DNA of 64,000 nucleotides. Origin: Edaphobacter sp. (lineage in GTDB: Bacteria > Acidobacteriota > Terriglobia > Terriglobales > Acidobacteriaceae). Of this stretch, positions 39,230 to 49,619 are shown in pieces. How positions within the stretch are numbered: the first letter of the stretch is position 1; every line of letters starts with the position of its first letter. The notes under the pieces were generated by a model. The model saw only the letters and a list, made by a program, of their open reading frames with translations, was not told the origin of the DNA and searched no databases. Both the position numbers and the translations under genes were made by a program. The stretch is taken from assembly GCA_025462645.1 (NCBI GenBank), contig JAOAPB010000069.1, forward strand, positions 124,001 to 188,000, in the 5' to 3' direction.

Positions 39230-40243
39230 TTGGATAAGGAGGCGTGGATTTTGAAGTTTCTCGGGACCCTGTTGTTGCTCGTCCTCGTCGCCGTGGCTGT
39301 CGCCGGTTATGTAATTTATATCCCGTTCGGCCCTAACGCCGAGACCTTTGTCGATATCACACCAGGCACCGGAACCCAGGCCATCGGCGCGCAACTGGAG
39401 AAGAGCGGGGTCATCCGCAATAAATATGGGTTCGATCTTCTGCGTGAGCTGAAGGGCGGCACGCTGAAGGCCGGAGAGTACCGCTTCGACCATCCAGCCC
39501 CCATGACGGAGGTCTACGCCCGGTTGGTCAAGGGAGACGTTTATACCCGCGCCCTCACCATCCCCGAAGGCTACAACATCTTCGACATCGCCCAGGCCGT
39601 CGAGGCCGCCGGGCTAGGCTCCCGTGATGCCTTTTTATCAGCCGAGCGGCAACACATCGAATTAATTGAAGAATGGAGATCTCCCACCACCGGGCGACCC
39701 GAATCGCTCGAAGGCTACCTCTTCCCTGACACCTACCACTTCTCCCGTCATACCACCCCCGAGCAGATGCTTACTGCTATGGTGCGGCGCTTCCGACAGG
39801 TCAGCACCCAGCTCGGCATCACGGGGGACGTCGCACGGACGGTCATCATGGCCTCGTTGGTGGAAAAAGAGGTCAGCCAGGATGCGGAGCGGCCCTTGGT
39901 CGCCGGAGTCTTCGTCAACCGGCTTGCTCAGGGAATGCCCCTGGCTACCGACCCGACAGTCATCTACGCTGCCATATTGGAAAACCGGTGGCGCGGCACC
40001 ATCTATGCCTCCGACCTGCAATCACCGTCGCCCTACAACACTTACAAGCATGCCGGCCTGCCACCGGGACCAATCTGCAATCCAGGCACGGCGGCACTTA
40101 AGGCAGCTATCGCTCCCGCGAAGACCGATTACCTTTATTTTGTGAGTGATGCGGCCGGTCATAGCCGCTTTTCCGCTGGACTCAAGGAACACGCAGAACA
40201 GGTTCAGGCCTATCGCCAGATGCAGAAGACACAACAGCGCTGA
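39230..40243 (+). CDS. mltG: Endolytic murein transglycosylase MltG
   Basis: TIPEGYNIFDIAQ; LEGYLFPDTYHF; MASLVEKEVSQDAERPLVAGVFVNRLAQGMPLATDPTVIYA; YNTYKHAGLPPGPICNPG. True start may be the TTG at 39251. Confidence 0.95.
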   Translation: MDKEAWILKFLGTLLLLVLVAVAVAGYVIYIPFGPNAETFVDITPGTGTQAIGAQLEKSGVIRNKYGFDLLRELKGGTLKAGEYRFDHPAPMTEVYARLVKGDVYTRALTIPEGYNIFDIAQAVEAAGLGSRDAFLSAERQHIELIEEWRSPTTGRPESLEGYLFPDTYHFSRHTTPEQMLTAMVRRFRQVSTQLGITGDVARTVIMASLVEKEVSQDAERPLVAGVFVNRLAQGMPLATDPTVIYAAILENRWRGTIYASDLQSPSPYNTYKHAGLPPGPICNPGTAALKAAIAPAKTDYLYFVSDAAGHSRFSAGLKEHAEQVQAYRQMQKTQQR

Positions 40244-40364
40244 CTTTGTTACAAATCAGCGAAGCGGTATGCCATCTAATGCATCTAAACAAGATCGTTT
40301 GGAAAATCTTGTCCGATCCGTACGGTTATAGCTACGTGGGCTGTACGCCTGGAGATAGATATAC

Positions 40365-41261
40365 TTGAAGTTTGTGTTAATAAAGATACGACAAGCGTTG
40401 GCCATTGGATTGATCGGGATGGCGCCAGCGTTGACTGGATGCCTGTCGCATACGCGCATTGTGCCTAAGACTCGGCTAGCCGATGTCGTTATGAGTACCT
40501 CGCTCGACGTGATGTCGAGGCAGCTCAACTCGCGTTACGAAGCTATCCAGTCGATGAATGCTTCCGTCTCGGTTATGGCGACGACTGGCGGTGGCCTTCA
40601 GGGCAAAGAAAAGGACTATACAAGCCTGAGCGGCTACATCTTCATGCGCAAACCCGAGAATCTTCGGGTTCTTCTGCGTGTGCCTGTGCTCGGATCGACG
40701 GCCGTGGATATGGTCAGCGATGGCAAGACCTTCAAACTGGTGATCCCTCCCAGGAACAGGGCCATCGAGGGGACCGATGAGGTGACGACACCCTCCAAAA
40801 ACGGACTCGAGAATCTGAGACCGTCGGTCTTCTTCGATTCCATGTTCGTGCGTGGACAAGGGCCCAATCAGATTCTCTCGATGACGACCGACACGCGTGT
40901 AATCGAAAGCGGCAAGAAGAAGAAGGATCTTATCGAGGAGCCCGCCTACGACCTTCAGATCCTGGCGCAGCCCGAAGGCCAGATCGTCCGCACCCTCCGC
41001 GTGGTCCACATCAACAGCACCGACCTGTTGCCTTACCAACAGGACATCTACGATAAGAACGGGCAAGTCGTTACCAAGGCCTTCTACAGCAACTATGAGC
41101 TGTACGGCGACATACCCTTTCCCATGATCATCCAGATCGTAAGACCGCGTGACCACTACAGCCTGACCGTGACGATCACGAAGCTGACCCTGAACCAGAA
41201 GCTCGAAGACGACCAATTCGAACTGAAGATCCCCGATAGTATGTTCGTGGAACACAAATAG
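40365..41261 (+). CDS. LolA-like / DUF4292-like lipoprotein
   Basis: Lipobox-like GMAPALTGCLS; LSGYIFMRKPENLRVLLRVPVLGSTAVDMVSDGKTFKLVIPPRN resembles LolA/DUF4292. Confidence 0.7.
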   Translation: MKFVLIKIRQALAIGLIGMAPALTGCLSHTRIVPKTRLADVVMSTSLDVMSRQLNSRYEAIQSMNASVSVMATTGGGLQGKEKDYTSLSGYIFMRKPENLRVLLRVPVLGSTAVDMVSDGKTFKLVIPPRNRAIEGTDEVTTPSKNGLENLRPSVFFDSMFVRGQGPNQILSMTTDTRVIESGKKKKDLIEEPAYDLQILAQPEGQIVRTLRVVHINSTDLLPYQQDIYDKNGQVVTKAFYSNYELYGDIPFPMIIQIVRPRDHYSLTVTITKLTLNQKLEDDQFELKIPDSMFVEHK

Positions 41262-41364
41262 GGCGATCAGGCTCAGTAGATTGTCGTTCGCCCAAAGCAT
41301 GAATCAACGCGTTATCGAGGTCAATGCATGCATGGCGTGGACAGGCTCTCGACATCGCAAAGAA

Positions 41365-41522
41365 ACCGCCGGTTGCACTCGTAGGCTGCCGTCCTTAGGC
41401 AAAGGAGGGCAGCGTATCCGAATAGTCCCTCCCAGATGAGTCGAGTTTGGCGCAACCGGCCTTTGCACGGTTGAAAAGCTAGAGGCTGTAATGAACTTTG
41501 CGAACTGGCCTGCGCCTCAACC
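41365..41522. other. Nested inverted-repeat element; candidate structured RNA
   Basis: 9-bp GCCGGTTGC (41368-41376)/GCAACCGGC (41452-41460), 5-bp ACTCG/CGAGT nested inside, inner hairpin GCTGCC-gt-CCTT-AGGCA-AAGG-ag-GGCAGC (41385-41413), and a second hairpin GGTTG..GAGGC / GCCTCAACC (41469-41522). Confidence 0.5.
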
Positions 41523-41732
41523 ATTGTGTCTTTTGCTGGTTGACGGCAGTTGTTGTCCTATGCCCCTGAGCCCGACTCCCTGTTTTTCCTGTCAAGCCCC
41601 CGCACCCGAAACTAATACGCAGCTCCGCACGCAAATAAAACAAAAACAAGACCTTAGCCTCCAAAAATGATCTTCCGCAAAGTGGCATATTAGTTTTACT
41701 CAATCGGCTATAGTTAATACAGAGTCAGAAAA

Positions 41733-41757
41733 GCCCCGGCCACCACCGGAGCTTTTT
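41733..41757 (+). terminator. Rho-independent terminator in intergenic region
   Basis: AGCCCCGG-CCACCA-CCGGAGCT followed by TTTTCTCTTT (one mismatch in the stem). Confidence 0.7.
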
Positions 41758-41872
41758 CTCTTTAAACCAATAAACCTTTTAGAAAGACGACTTTAGCCGT
41801 AACCACTTTAGAATGACGAATTTGCAGCGAAAGATTCGCTTAAGTCACTGAATTAAGATCACTTGCAGTCAA

Positions 41873-41900
41873 AGTACCCCCCGGGGGGGAGGGGGGTACT
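41873..41900. repeat. G/C-homopolymer hairpin
   Basis: AGTACCCCCC - GGGGGGGA - GGGGGGTACT, 10-bp perfect arms. Confidence 0.9.
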
Positions 41901-41933
41901 AAGGGAAGCAGTGATCGTAGTTCATAACAAGCT

Positions 41934-44900
41934 CTAGAACTCGTACTTGAGCGCAAACTGCACAAGTCGGGGTTGGTAGGAAGGTAGTGTGGAGGTAAGC
42001 GCACCAAAAGTGGCGGTCGTCGTGATAGAGGTTGTGGGATTAGAGAAGCTTGCCTGGTTCGCGATGTTGAATGCCTCCGCACGAAACTGCAGCTTAGTCT
42101 CCCGGTAGACGGTGAAGTCCTTGAAGGCCGACATATCCAGGTGACGGAAGTGCGGACCATGGTATGGGTTCCGGCGCTCGTTGCCGAGAGTGCCGCTTGG
42201 CTGCACCGCGAACGCTGAAGCATTGAAGAACTGCAAATTAGTAGAAATCGGAGTGATGTTCTTGAACGGATCGCCGACAACGTTGGGCCGATCCGCTGAG
42301 CCGTTCGGGCTGGTGTTACTAATGTTCGAGCCATTCAACACCGTGAACGGCAATCCGGTCGACCAGAGGTTGAGTACATTCAAGTGCCATCCAGCTTCCA
42401 GGGCCCTGCGGAAGCCTGCCGTCCCCTTGCCGAAGGGCAGGGCATAGTTGCCCGTGACAATGACACGGTTCCGGATGTCGAGATCGCCGTTGCCATAGTC
42501 GTCGGAGCTCTGGGTTGCGAGGATCTGGCCAACGCCGTTTCCGCTTTGTCCGTTGATATTCGGAGCGTTATCGAGGAGGTGGGCCCAGGTGGTGTTCACG
42601 TTGAAACCGAGACCGTTCGAGTAACGACGCTCAAAGCTGGCCTGCAGCGAATGGTACGACGACGCACCTTTGCTAAGGGTTTGGGCGATCGTGGTGACGT
42701 TGGGTAGCTGAGAGGCATATCTGCGCAAAGCCTGGCTGCCGGTGGTGTTCAGCGGAGCACGATTAATGTCGAACCCGGTAGAAAGTCTGCGGCCAACGGC
42801 TCCCACGTACGACACTGTCAGGGTGTTGCCGCTGAAGTCCTTCTGAACCGTAAGGTTGAATTGTTCCAGGTAGCCCGATTTGAAATTGAAGTCGATGGTG
42901 GCCGGAATGGAGCCGACAATACCAGCGCCCACCGTGTTCGGGTTCTGATTAGGAAGCGGCATGCCGTTATTGAACCGCGTATAGGCCTTTTGGCAGCCGC
43001 TCGTCCCCGCCGCAGCCTGAACGGAAGAGCAGTTCCCGTAAATGGAGATGTTCGGTGTGTTCTTTAGATTTGTGGGTGACTGATAGTTACTCGGGAAGAA
43101 GGCCAGACCGAAGCCTCCACGAATCACCGTCCCGCGTCCGGGCGAATAGGCAAAGCCCATGCGGGGAGCAAGGTTCGTGTAGTCGGTTTTAACACCTGCC
43201 GTACGTCCGACACCGTTGACGCCGGCCTGGATGATGGTTGCCGTCGCTGGATCAAAGTTGGAGATGTGGTTGTTCTTCTCCGTGAAGGGCGTATAGACAT
43301 CGTAGCGGATGCCGAGATTCAGCGTCATGCTGGAAGCAATGTGCCAGTCATCCTGCACATAGACGCTCGGCTCCCAGGTCTGGTAGTAGGGCGGAAACAG
43401 GTTGTTGTTCCGAGTGGCTGCGGAGAAGATACCCTCAAGCAAGCCGGGAGCACCCGTACGGAAGGTCCAGCTGCCTTCACCCTGATTGTCCTGAATGTTG
43501 AGCGCGATGCGTCGGATGAGCGCTGCGCCCATGCGAACGCTGTGGTTGCCATGGCTATAGATCACGTTGCCGTTGATCTGGAAGGTGTTGTCCTTGTCCT
43601 GCAGCGGCACGAAGTTGCTGCCGTTACCCAGGCCGATGAGACCCGTAGGTAGAGCAAGCGCCAGACCCGAGGTGAGTTGGCTGACGTTCACATTCGGCTG
43701 TCCGAACTTCGTGTTGGGATTGTTGTTGTAGTTCAGTGGGTATGATGCGTTGTTGATGTACGTCCAGGCGGCACCGAATATTGTGAGCAGGTTCGGTGTG
43801 AACGTGTGCGTATAGACCAGTGAAGCATTCCGTGCCAATTGAGGTGACGATCCAAAACCATTGCCAGTTTGAGGATCGACGGGGAAACCGTTCGCGTTCG
43901 AGATGGGCAGCGCCCCGGGCGAAAGGGTGAAGACATCATTGATGATGTATTTCGCGAAAAGAAGATTGGACTGATTGAAGTGATAGTCCACACGGACGTC
44001 ATACACCGTGGAATATTGCTCGTTGTTGCGGACGCCTACGTACCCATTGGTGCCGGTGTTGGGCGCTGGATACAATTTGAAGTACTGCAGACCAACTGAG
44101 TCAATAAAGCCGGCAGGAATGATATTGCTTGGAACTGGAGTTCGAAGGTATTGCGAAGCTCCTGCGTACCCGTTGAGACCGGTCACATGCGTAGGATCTG
44201 GATCGTAGACACAGCCTGTCGTTTGCGTCTGCGTAGGATCGGCGACGCTAGCGGCGATATTGACGCATCCACTCTTCGAACCGTCTATTTGGGTAATGGT
44301 TCCGGCGGGGATGTTCTGCGAGAAGTCACCCGGATGTTGCTGCTGATAGAGGGTAGGCACGGTCAAGGAACTCGGCAGACCGCCACGAATCTGACGGAAG
44401 AACTCCGCATCTCCATAGAAGAAAGCCTTGTCCTTGAAGATGGGGCCACCGAGGCTGCCACCGAACTGGTTCTGCCGCAGGCGTGGCTTCGGAGCATGTG
44501 CGCCGAACTGATATGCGTAGGCGTTCAGCTTGTCATTCCGGAAGAACTCGTAGAGTGATCCGTGGAATCTGTTTGTACCGCTCTTGGTAATGACGTTGAT
44601 GAGAGCTCCACCCGCGCGGCCACCATCGGCTGAAAAAGTATTCGTCAGGATGCGTACTTCCTGAATGGAATCGATGGCCGGACGCACGCCGATCGTTCCG
44701 ATGACGCGCTCATTGTTGTCCAGGCCGTCTACCAATTGGTCGTTAAGCACTTCGGACTGTCCATTGATCGATACCGATGATGTCGGCCGCCTATCGTCAG
44801 GGCGTGTACCGCTGCTGATGCTGTTGGGTGCACCTTCCGCTGCGCCTGGGATGATCTGCGCCAGGTTGATGAAGTTACGGCCATTCAGTGGCAGATCCTG

Positions 44901-45416
44901 CACAGCGCGCTCTGTGACATTGCTACCGATAGAAGAGGCATCGGTTTGCAGCACGGGCGCTACCGTCGTAATTTCCAATACTTCGTTTGCGCGTCCAATG
45001 GCCAGAGCGACGTCGGTGCGGCGTCGATCACCGGCGGAGACTGCCAAATTCGGTACGCTTGCGGTCTGAAAGCCCTGTAGCTTAATGGTGATGGAATACG
45101 ATCCAGGGTTGAGGTTGGGCACCGTGTAGGCGCCTGAATCGGTCGTATGCACGGTAACAACGACGTTAGTCTGCAGACTGGTAACCGTGACGTCCGCTCC
45201 CGACACCATAGCGCCTGACGGGTCGGTCACCGTACCAAGAATGGTTGCCGTCGTGTCCTGTGCGATGACGGTTCTCAGCCCTCCAACGAGTAGCGTGGCT
45301 GCTAACAGAAAGTACGAAAGGAAGGGATACTGCGGGGTACTCCTTTTTTGAGATAGCATTCCAATGGACTCTTGCGCGATCTTTATTGGCCTGAAATCAT
45401 TCAGTTTCATTAACAT
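41934..45416 (-). CDS. TonB-dependent receptor, Oar-like, with carboxypeptidase-regulatory-like domain
   Basis: [49 protein letters not shown]; barrel ending in [11 protein letters not shown]. Translation may start at a downstream Met. Confidence 0.93.
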   Translation of the reverse strand: MLMKLNDFRPIKIAQESIGMLSQKRSTPQYPFLSYFLLAATLLVGGLRTVIAQDTTATILGTVTDPSGAMVSGADVTVTSLQTNVVVTVHTTDSGAYTVPNLNPGSYSITIKLQGFQTASVPNLAVSAGDRRRTDVALAIGRANEVLEITTVAPVLQTDASSIGSNVTERAVQDLPLNGRNFINLAQIIPGAAEGAPNSISSGTRPDDRRPTSSVSINGQSEVLNDQLVDGLDNNERVIGTIGVRPAIDSIQEVRILTNTFSADGGRAGGALINVITKSGTNRFHGSLYEFFRNDKLNAYAYQFGAHAPKPRLRQNQFGGSLGGPIFKDKAFFYGDAEFFRQIRGGLPSSLTVPTLYQQQHPGDFSQNIPAGTITQIDGSKSGCVNIAASVADPTQTQTTGCVYDPDPTHVTGLNGYAGASQYLRTPVPSNIIPAGFIDSVGLQYFKLYPAPNTGTNGYVGVRNNEQYSTVYDVRVDYHFNQSNLLFAKYIINDVFTLSPGALPISNANGFPVDPQTGNGFGSSPQLARNASLVYTHTFTPNLLTIFGAAWTYINNASYPLNYNNNPNTKFGQPNVNVSQLTSGLALALPTGLIGLGNGSNFVPLQDKDNTFQINGNVIYSHGNHSVRMGAALIRRIALNIQDNQGEGSWTFRTGAPGLLEGIFSAATRNNNLFPPYYQTWEPSVYVQDDWHIASSMTLNLGIRYDVYTPFTEKNNHISNFDPATATIIQAGVNGVGRTAGVKTDYTNLAPRMGFAYSPGRGTVIRGGFGLAFFPSNYQSPTNLKNTPNISIYGNCSSVQAAAGTSGCQKAYTRFNNGMPLPNQNPNTVGAGIVGSIPATIDFNFKSGYLEQFNLTVQKDFSGNTLTVSYVGAVGRRLSTGFDINRAPLNTTGSQALRRYASQLPNVTTIAQTLSKGASSYHSLQASFERRYSNGLGFNVNTTWAHLLDNAPNINGQSGNGVGQILATQSSDDYGNGDLDIRNRVIVTGNYALPFGKGTAGFRRALEAGWHLNVLNLWSTGLPFTVLNGSNISNTSPNGSADRPNVVGDPFKNITPISTNLQFFNASAFAVQPSGTLGNERRNPYHGPHFRHLDMSAFKDFTVYRETKLQFRAEAFNIANQASFSNPTTSITTTATFGALTSTLPSYQPRLVQFALKYEF

Positions 45417-45495
45417 CCCTCACCGAGCGAAGTTTCTTGACGAGCATCTGAACATCTGGCGCTCCGCTTAGCAAGCAAGAATTAACTTAAATATT

Positions 45496-45877
45496 TCATT
45501 TAGCTAAATGTCCCGGATAAATGTCTTCGATACAGTTGACTCGGATCTTCCGATCCTTCGAAATAACCTCTTTGTAGTAGCGCTCTGCGAAATCCTAGAG
45601 TGTGATCTCCCTTGGATCGTCAGACTTCCCAATTTTTTCCGCGGCAGGTGACTTCCCTATCGCCACACGTGTTGCGAGTTCGTCACGCCTGAGTTGTGCG
45701 TCTCTGAGACTGACGGCTGGATAGCGTCCAAGTGCCACCTTCCCGGTCTTACCGCCGAGTTGATACCGGTATCGCCGGATGAAACATCTCGCTCGCCAAT
45801 CCGTGGCCATCGGTCACGTGATACCTCGACGAGTCTCGTGGTTTCAGCACCCTAATCTTCGTATCTGTTAACTTCAT
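45496..45877 (-). pseudogene. Remnant of P4-type tyrosine recombinase/integrase (N-terminal arm and start of core-binding domain)
   Basis: MKLTDTKIRVLKPRDSSRYHVTDGHGL | frameshift | RYRYQLGGKTGKVALGRYPAVSLRDAQLRRDELATRVAIGKSPAAEKIGKSDDPREITL * DFAERYYKEVISKDRKIRVNCIEDIYPGHLAK *. Confidence 0.85.
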
Positions 45878-46053
45878 TTGCCACCTCATTTGTCCACGCA
45901 AACCCTGCGAAGCGGTGCGTGTGGTCAAGATGTGGGACATGACAATATAAACATCAAGCTTGGATGGATTCAGTTAGAGGCAATGGCAATTAAATACAAC
46001 AAAATAAACAATTTCCGTCGGATAGATGTTTCTGGAAGCCCTCGGAAGCTAAC

Positions 46054-47415
46054 TTATTTGCCGATACAAAATTTGCTAAAGATAAGATTGAGAATAGCGT
46101 CACTGGCGGTGGAGCCGGTGAGGGCGTCCAAGGCATTGAGGGATTCGTAGAGATCTAAGAGGATCATCTCGTGCGGAATGGTATTGATGGCGGCTTGCCG
46201 AGCCCGGCCCAGGGCTGCCACGGCAATGGAGACAGCTTGGTGTTGTCGAAGATTGGTGAGGAGAGCAGTGTCGGAGCTGGGCGCAGCTGAGGTTATATGG
46301 GCCAGGATAGCTGCGCGAAGTTCGGCAAGGCCCATACCTGTCAGTGCAGAGGTTTTTATTGTTGAGTGACGGGTTTGCTTTACAGGGAGCGTGTTGGGGG
46401 ATAGATCGCTTTTGTTGACGGCGATGATGAGAGGGCGGGCGGTAAGGGCGGCGATAGTCGCTTCGTCTTCGGGATGGAGTGAAGCGGTGGCGTCGAGGAT
46501 GAGAAGGACGATATCAGCTTCGGCCATGGCTTCGCGGGATTTGGCTATCCCAATGGTTTCAGCCTCGTCACTGGCCTCGCGAAGACCAGCAGTATCAATT
46601 AGTTCTACTGGAATTCCTTCAAAGGAGATGCGTTCGGTGACGAGATCACGGGTTGTGCCAGGGGCGGCGGTGACAATGGCGCGGTCGCGTTGGACTAACC
46701 GGTTGAAGAGAGAGGATTTACCTGAGTTAGGGCGGCCTACGATGGCGAGGGTGAAGCCGCTGTGGACGATTTTTCCGTAGGTAAAAGTTTGTTCGAGGGC
46801 AGTGAGGGGAGCTTGGATTGCTTCTATTTGGGAGATGATTTGCGCGGCTGGGAGGGTGTCGATGTCGTCTTCGGCGAAGTCGATGCCGGCTTCGAGGGAG
46901 GCGATCAGGGTTATAAGTTGTTGTTTTATTGGGGTTATTTGGCGGGAGAGGGAGCCGCCTAACTGTTGTGCCGCGATGCGGGCCTGGTGGAGGGTGGTGG
47001 CTTCGATGAGGTCGTGTACGGCCTCGGCCTGGGTAAGGTCGAGGCGGCCGGAGAGGAAGGCTCGCTGGGTGAATTCGCCGGGTTCGGCGAGGCGGGCGCC
47101 AGCGGTAAGACATTGGCGGAGGAGGTGGTCGAGGAGGACGGGAGAGCCGTGGGCGGCTATTTCTACGATGTCTTCGGTGGTGTAAGAGTGGGGGGCGGCG
47201 AAGTAGGTGACTACGGCTTCATCCAGGGTTTCCCCTGTCAGATCAAGGACTTCAGCGAAGCGCGCCTGGGCGGTGGCGAGGGGATGGCGGAGCTTGAGAA
47301 GGGGCTCGGCAATGGTGCGGGCGGAGGGACCGGAGAGGCGGACGATGCCGATGCCGCCGTGACCGGGAGGGGTGGAGATGGCGACTATAGTGTCCTGATC
47401 CTGATCGAGAGGCAT
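46054..47415 (-). CDS. mnmE: tRNA uridine-5-carboxymethylaminomethyl(34) synthesis GTPase MnmE
   Basis: TIVAISTPPGHGGIGIVRLSG; IVGRPNSGKSSLFNRLVQRDRAIVTAAPGTTRDLV; C-terminal FCIGK. Confidence 0.97.
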   Translation of the reverse strand: MPLDQDQDTIVAISTPPGHGGIGIVRLSGPSARTIAEPLLKLRHPLATAQARFAEVLDLTGETLDEAVVTYFAAPHSYTTEDIVEIAAHGSPVLLDHLLRQCLTAGARLAEPGEFTQRAFLSGRLDLTQAEAVHDLIEATTLHQARIAAQQLGGSLSRQITPIKQQLITLIASLEAGIDFAEDDIDTLPAAQIISQIEAIQAPLTALEQTFTYGKIVHSGFTLAIVGRPNSGKSSLFNRLVQRDRAIVTAAPGTTRDLVTERISFEGIPVELIDTAGLREASDEAETIGIAKSREAMAEADIVLLILDATASLHPEDEATIAALTARPLIIAVNKSDLSPNTLPVKQTRHSTIKTSALTGMGLAELRAAILAHITSAAPSSDTALLTNLRQHQAVSIAVAALGRARQAAINTIPHEMILLDLYESLNALDALTGSTASDAILNLIFSKFCIGK

Positions 47416-47657
47416 GTTTTGAGAATTTTATTCGTTCTTTGTCCGGGAGTTTTTCGGGGATGGTGGGATGGGCGTATTTAGCGGGTTTTTGTGTTCTAGA
47501 CGTGGTGGTTTTGTGGTCAGAAGGTGGTGATTTGTGTGGCAAGACTGGTTAGCGGACGGCCTGTTTTGGGAGGTATGGAAATCGGCAGGTGTTCAAAGCT
47601 TCTCTCACCCGGTAGACTGTTCGGCGGTAGAAGGTAGGACCAAATTTCGGAGGTCGG

Positions 47658-48761
47658 ATGATTTCGAAGCTCGTGTTTTCCGGATGTGTCTTGATGGGTT
47701 GTTTGAGTGTGGCTGGAGCGCAGGGCGTTTCGTCCGTCGATAGCAACTTTACCAATTGGCCAGCAGGCACCTCGCCTCAGGAGGTGGGAAAACAACTGGC
47801 TGACCACTTTGTCACGAGCCCGCACCAGTATACGAAGACGATCCACTACTCCGAGATCTGCACCTGGTATGGTGCGTTGCGGTTCGCGAACCTGACGCAT
47901 GACGATGCATTGCGTGACCAGTTGATCAAGAAGTTCGAGCCTCTGATGTCGGGTGGAGCGGAGGCTGAGCGGAGGCCGGTGCGGCGACATGTGGATGACT
48001 CGATCTTCGGGGTCGCTCCGCTGGAGATGGCACGGCAGACGAAGGATCCGAAGTTTTTGAAGGAGGGACTGTGGTGGGCGGATCGGCAGTGGGAGAATCC
48101 GCAGCCGGATGGGTTGTCGGCAGAGACGCGGTACTGGATCGACGACATGTACATGCTGACCATGCTGCAGCTTGAGGCATATCGCGCTACAGGAGACAAG
48201 AAGTATCTCGACCGGGACGCGAAGGAGATGGTCTCGTACCTTGACAAGCTGCAGCAGCCGAATGGGCTGTTCTACCATGCTCCGGATGTGAAGTACTTCT
48301 GGGGGCGCGGCGATGGTTGGGTTGCAGCGGGTATGGCGGAGATGTTGAGCGAGCTGCCGGAGAACCACCCGGATCGGGCGCGAATCATGAAGGGCTACAA
48401 GCTGATGATGTCCTCGCTGCTGAAGTACCAGGGCAAGGATGGGATGTGGCGCGAGCTGATCGACAAGGACGATGCGTGGCCGGAGAGCTCCAGCTCGGCG
48501 ATGTTCAGCTTTGGGATGATCATGGGCGTGAAGCATGGATGGCTGGATGCCAAGACGTATGGCCCGGCGGCCCGGAAGGGCTGGATCGCCGTCGTAGGAT
48601 ATGTCGACCAGAACCACGATGTGACGCAGGTTTGCGAGGGTACTGGAAAGAAGGACGACCTTGCCTACTACTATGCTCGCAAGCGGCGGACTGGAGACTT
48701 CCATGGACAGGCTCCGGTGCTGTGGGCTGCCGGCGCTTTGTTGGCGGATGAGAAGAAGTAG
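47658..48761 (+). CDS. Glycoside hydrolase family 88/105 (unsaturated rhamnogalacturonyl hydrolase-like)
   Basis: WIDDMYMLTMLQLEAYRATGDKKYLD; GLFYHAPDVKYFWGRGDGWVAAGMAEML; MWRELIDKDDAWPESSSSAMFSFGMIMGVKHGWL. Confidence 0.92.
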   Translation: MISKLVFSGCVLMGCLSVAGAQGVSSVDSNFTNWPAGTSPQEVGKQLADHFVTSPHQYTKTIHYSEICTWYGALRFANLTHDDALRDQLIKKFEPLMSGGAEAERRPVRRHVDDSIFGVAPLEMARQTKDPKFLKEGLWWADRQWENPQPDGLSAETRYWIDDMYMLTMLQLEAYRATGDKKYLDRDAKEMVSYLDKLQQPNGLFYHAPDVKYFWGRGDGWVAAGMAEMLSELPENHPDRARIMKGYKLMMSSLLKYQGKDGMWRELIDKDDAWPESSSSAMFSFGMIMGVKHGWLDAKTYGPAARKGWIAVVGYVDQNHDVTQVCEGTGKKDDLAYYYARKRRTGDFHGQAPVLWAAGALLADEKK

Positions 48762-48783
48762 AAGTTGCTGCTGCCTGTTGTTT

Positions 48784-48823
48784 CAAAGAGAGGTGAAGAG
48801 CCAAGCTCTTCACCTCTCCTTTG
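48784..48823. terminator. Bidirectional terminator between convergent genes
   Basis: GAGAGGTGAAGAGC-CAA-GCTCTTCACCTCTC, 14-bp perfect stem flanked by CAAA/TTTG. Confidence 0.8.
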
Positions 48824-48913
48824 ATTTGCGCCTTTGAAGCCGCGAACAAATGACTTGTCGACTTCTCCATTAGTCGAGCGGTCAGCCCCGATCGCAGAAC
48901 GTGTCCGACAGAC

Positions 48914-49183
48914 TCACACACCGAATCGCTCTGCGGCGCGGGCCTTCGCGCGTGTGGCCTCTTCTTCTCGATTCTTGGGTGCCGCTGTCGTTTCGAGCGA
49001 GCGCAGGAGGCGGGCTGAGACCTCGGCGATCTCGTCGATCGCTGACTGGAAGGCTGCTTCGTTTGCCTTCGATGGCTTGTTGAAGCCGCTGATCTTTCTC
49101 ACGAACTGGAGCGACGCGGCTTGAACCTCATCGCCAGTTACGGGTGGATCGAAGTTGAAGAGTGTTTTAATGTTCCGGCACAT
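48914..49183 (-). CDS. DUF2277 domain protein
   Basis: MCRNIKTLFNFDPPVTGDEVQAASLQFVRKISGFNKPSKANEAAFQSAIDEI.. Confidence 0.88.
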   Translation of the reverse strand: MCRNIKTLFNFDPPVTGDEVQAASLQFVRKISGFNKPSKANEAAFQSAIDEIAEVSARLLRSLETTAAPKNREEEATRAKARAAERFGV

Positions 49184-49501
49184 TCGCTATGACCTCACGA
49201 TCTGAGAGCTATCGAACTGCGTGAAAGACGAGGAGGCTCAGCATTGCAGCCCCTGTCCCTTTCATCGTACGACATAGGCCAAACCTACATCCTTACCTCC
49301 CTATAAGGCCCTATTGCGGTCAACCATCATGCTCCGAAGATGGATATCCGCCGCGGGGAGGTCGCAAGAGACTTGCCGCTGCCGTACCCGGACCACTTCT
49401 GGTTTTCTTCCATGCTTCCGTGACGGAGGCAAGAGACATCTCCCGATTCATCGACCTGCGTAGAAATTCGTAAGCCATCTGGCCTAGATGGGATTGTTAA
49501 A

Positions 49502-49514
49502 ACTGTATTACAGT
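49502..49514. promoter_or_regulatory. Palindromic operator-like site upstream of TonB-dependent receptor gene
   Basis: ACTGTA-T-TACAGT, perfect 6+1+6 palindrome about 106 bp before the ATG. Confidence 0.4.
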
Positions 49515-49559
49515 CCAAGTCAGCAATCCCTCTCTTTAGTTCCAGATAGCACAACGCAA

Positions 49560-49610
49560 CGCAGTGCCATGAGTCCTCGATGGCACTGCGGGCGCTTTTT
49601 CATTTTTTTC
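49560..49610 (+). promoter_or_regulatory. Terminator-like hairpin in the 5' leader of the TonB receptor (candidate attenuator)
   Basis: CGCAGTGCCAT-GAGTCCTCG-ATGGCACTGCG (11-bp stem), then GGCGCTTTTTCATTTTTTTC, directly followed by GGAGG and ATG (49620). Confidence 0.65.
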
Positions 49611-49619
49611 GGAGGTAGT

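Noticed and set aside
47517-48704. 395-aa minus ORF antisense to the GH88/105 gene
   Set aside because: Shadow ORF with no family motif; the + strand GH88/105 protein is convincing and has an RBS.
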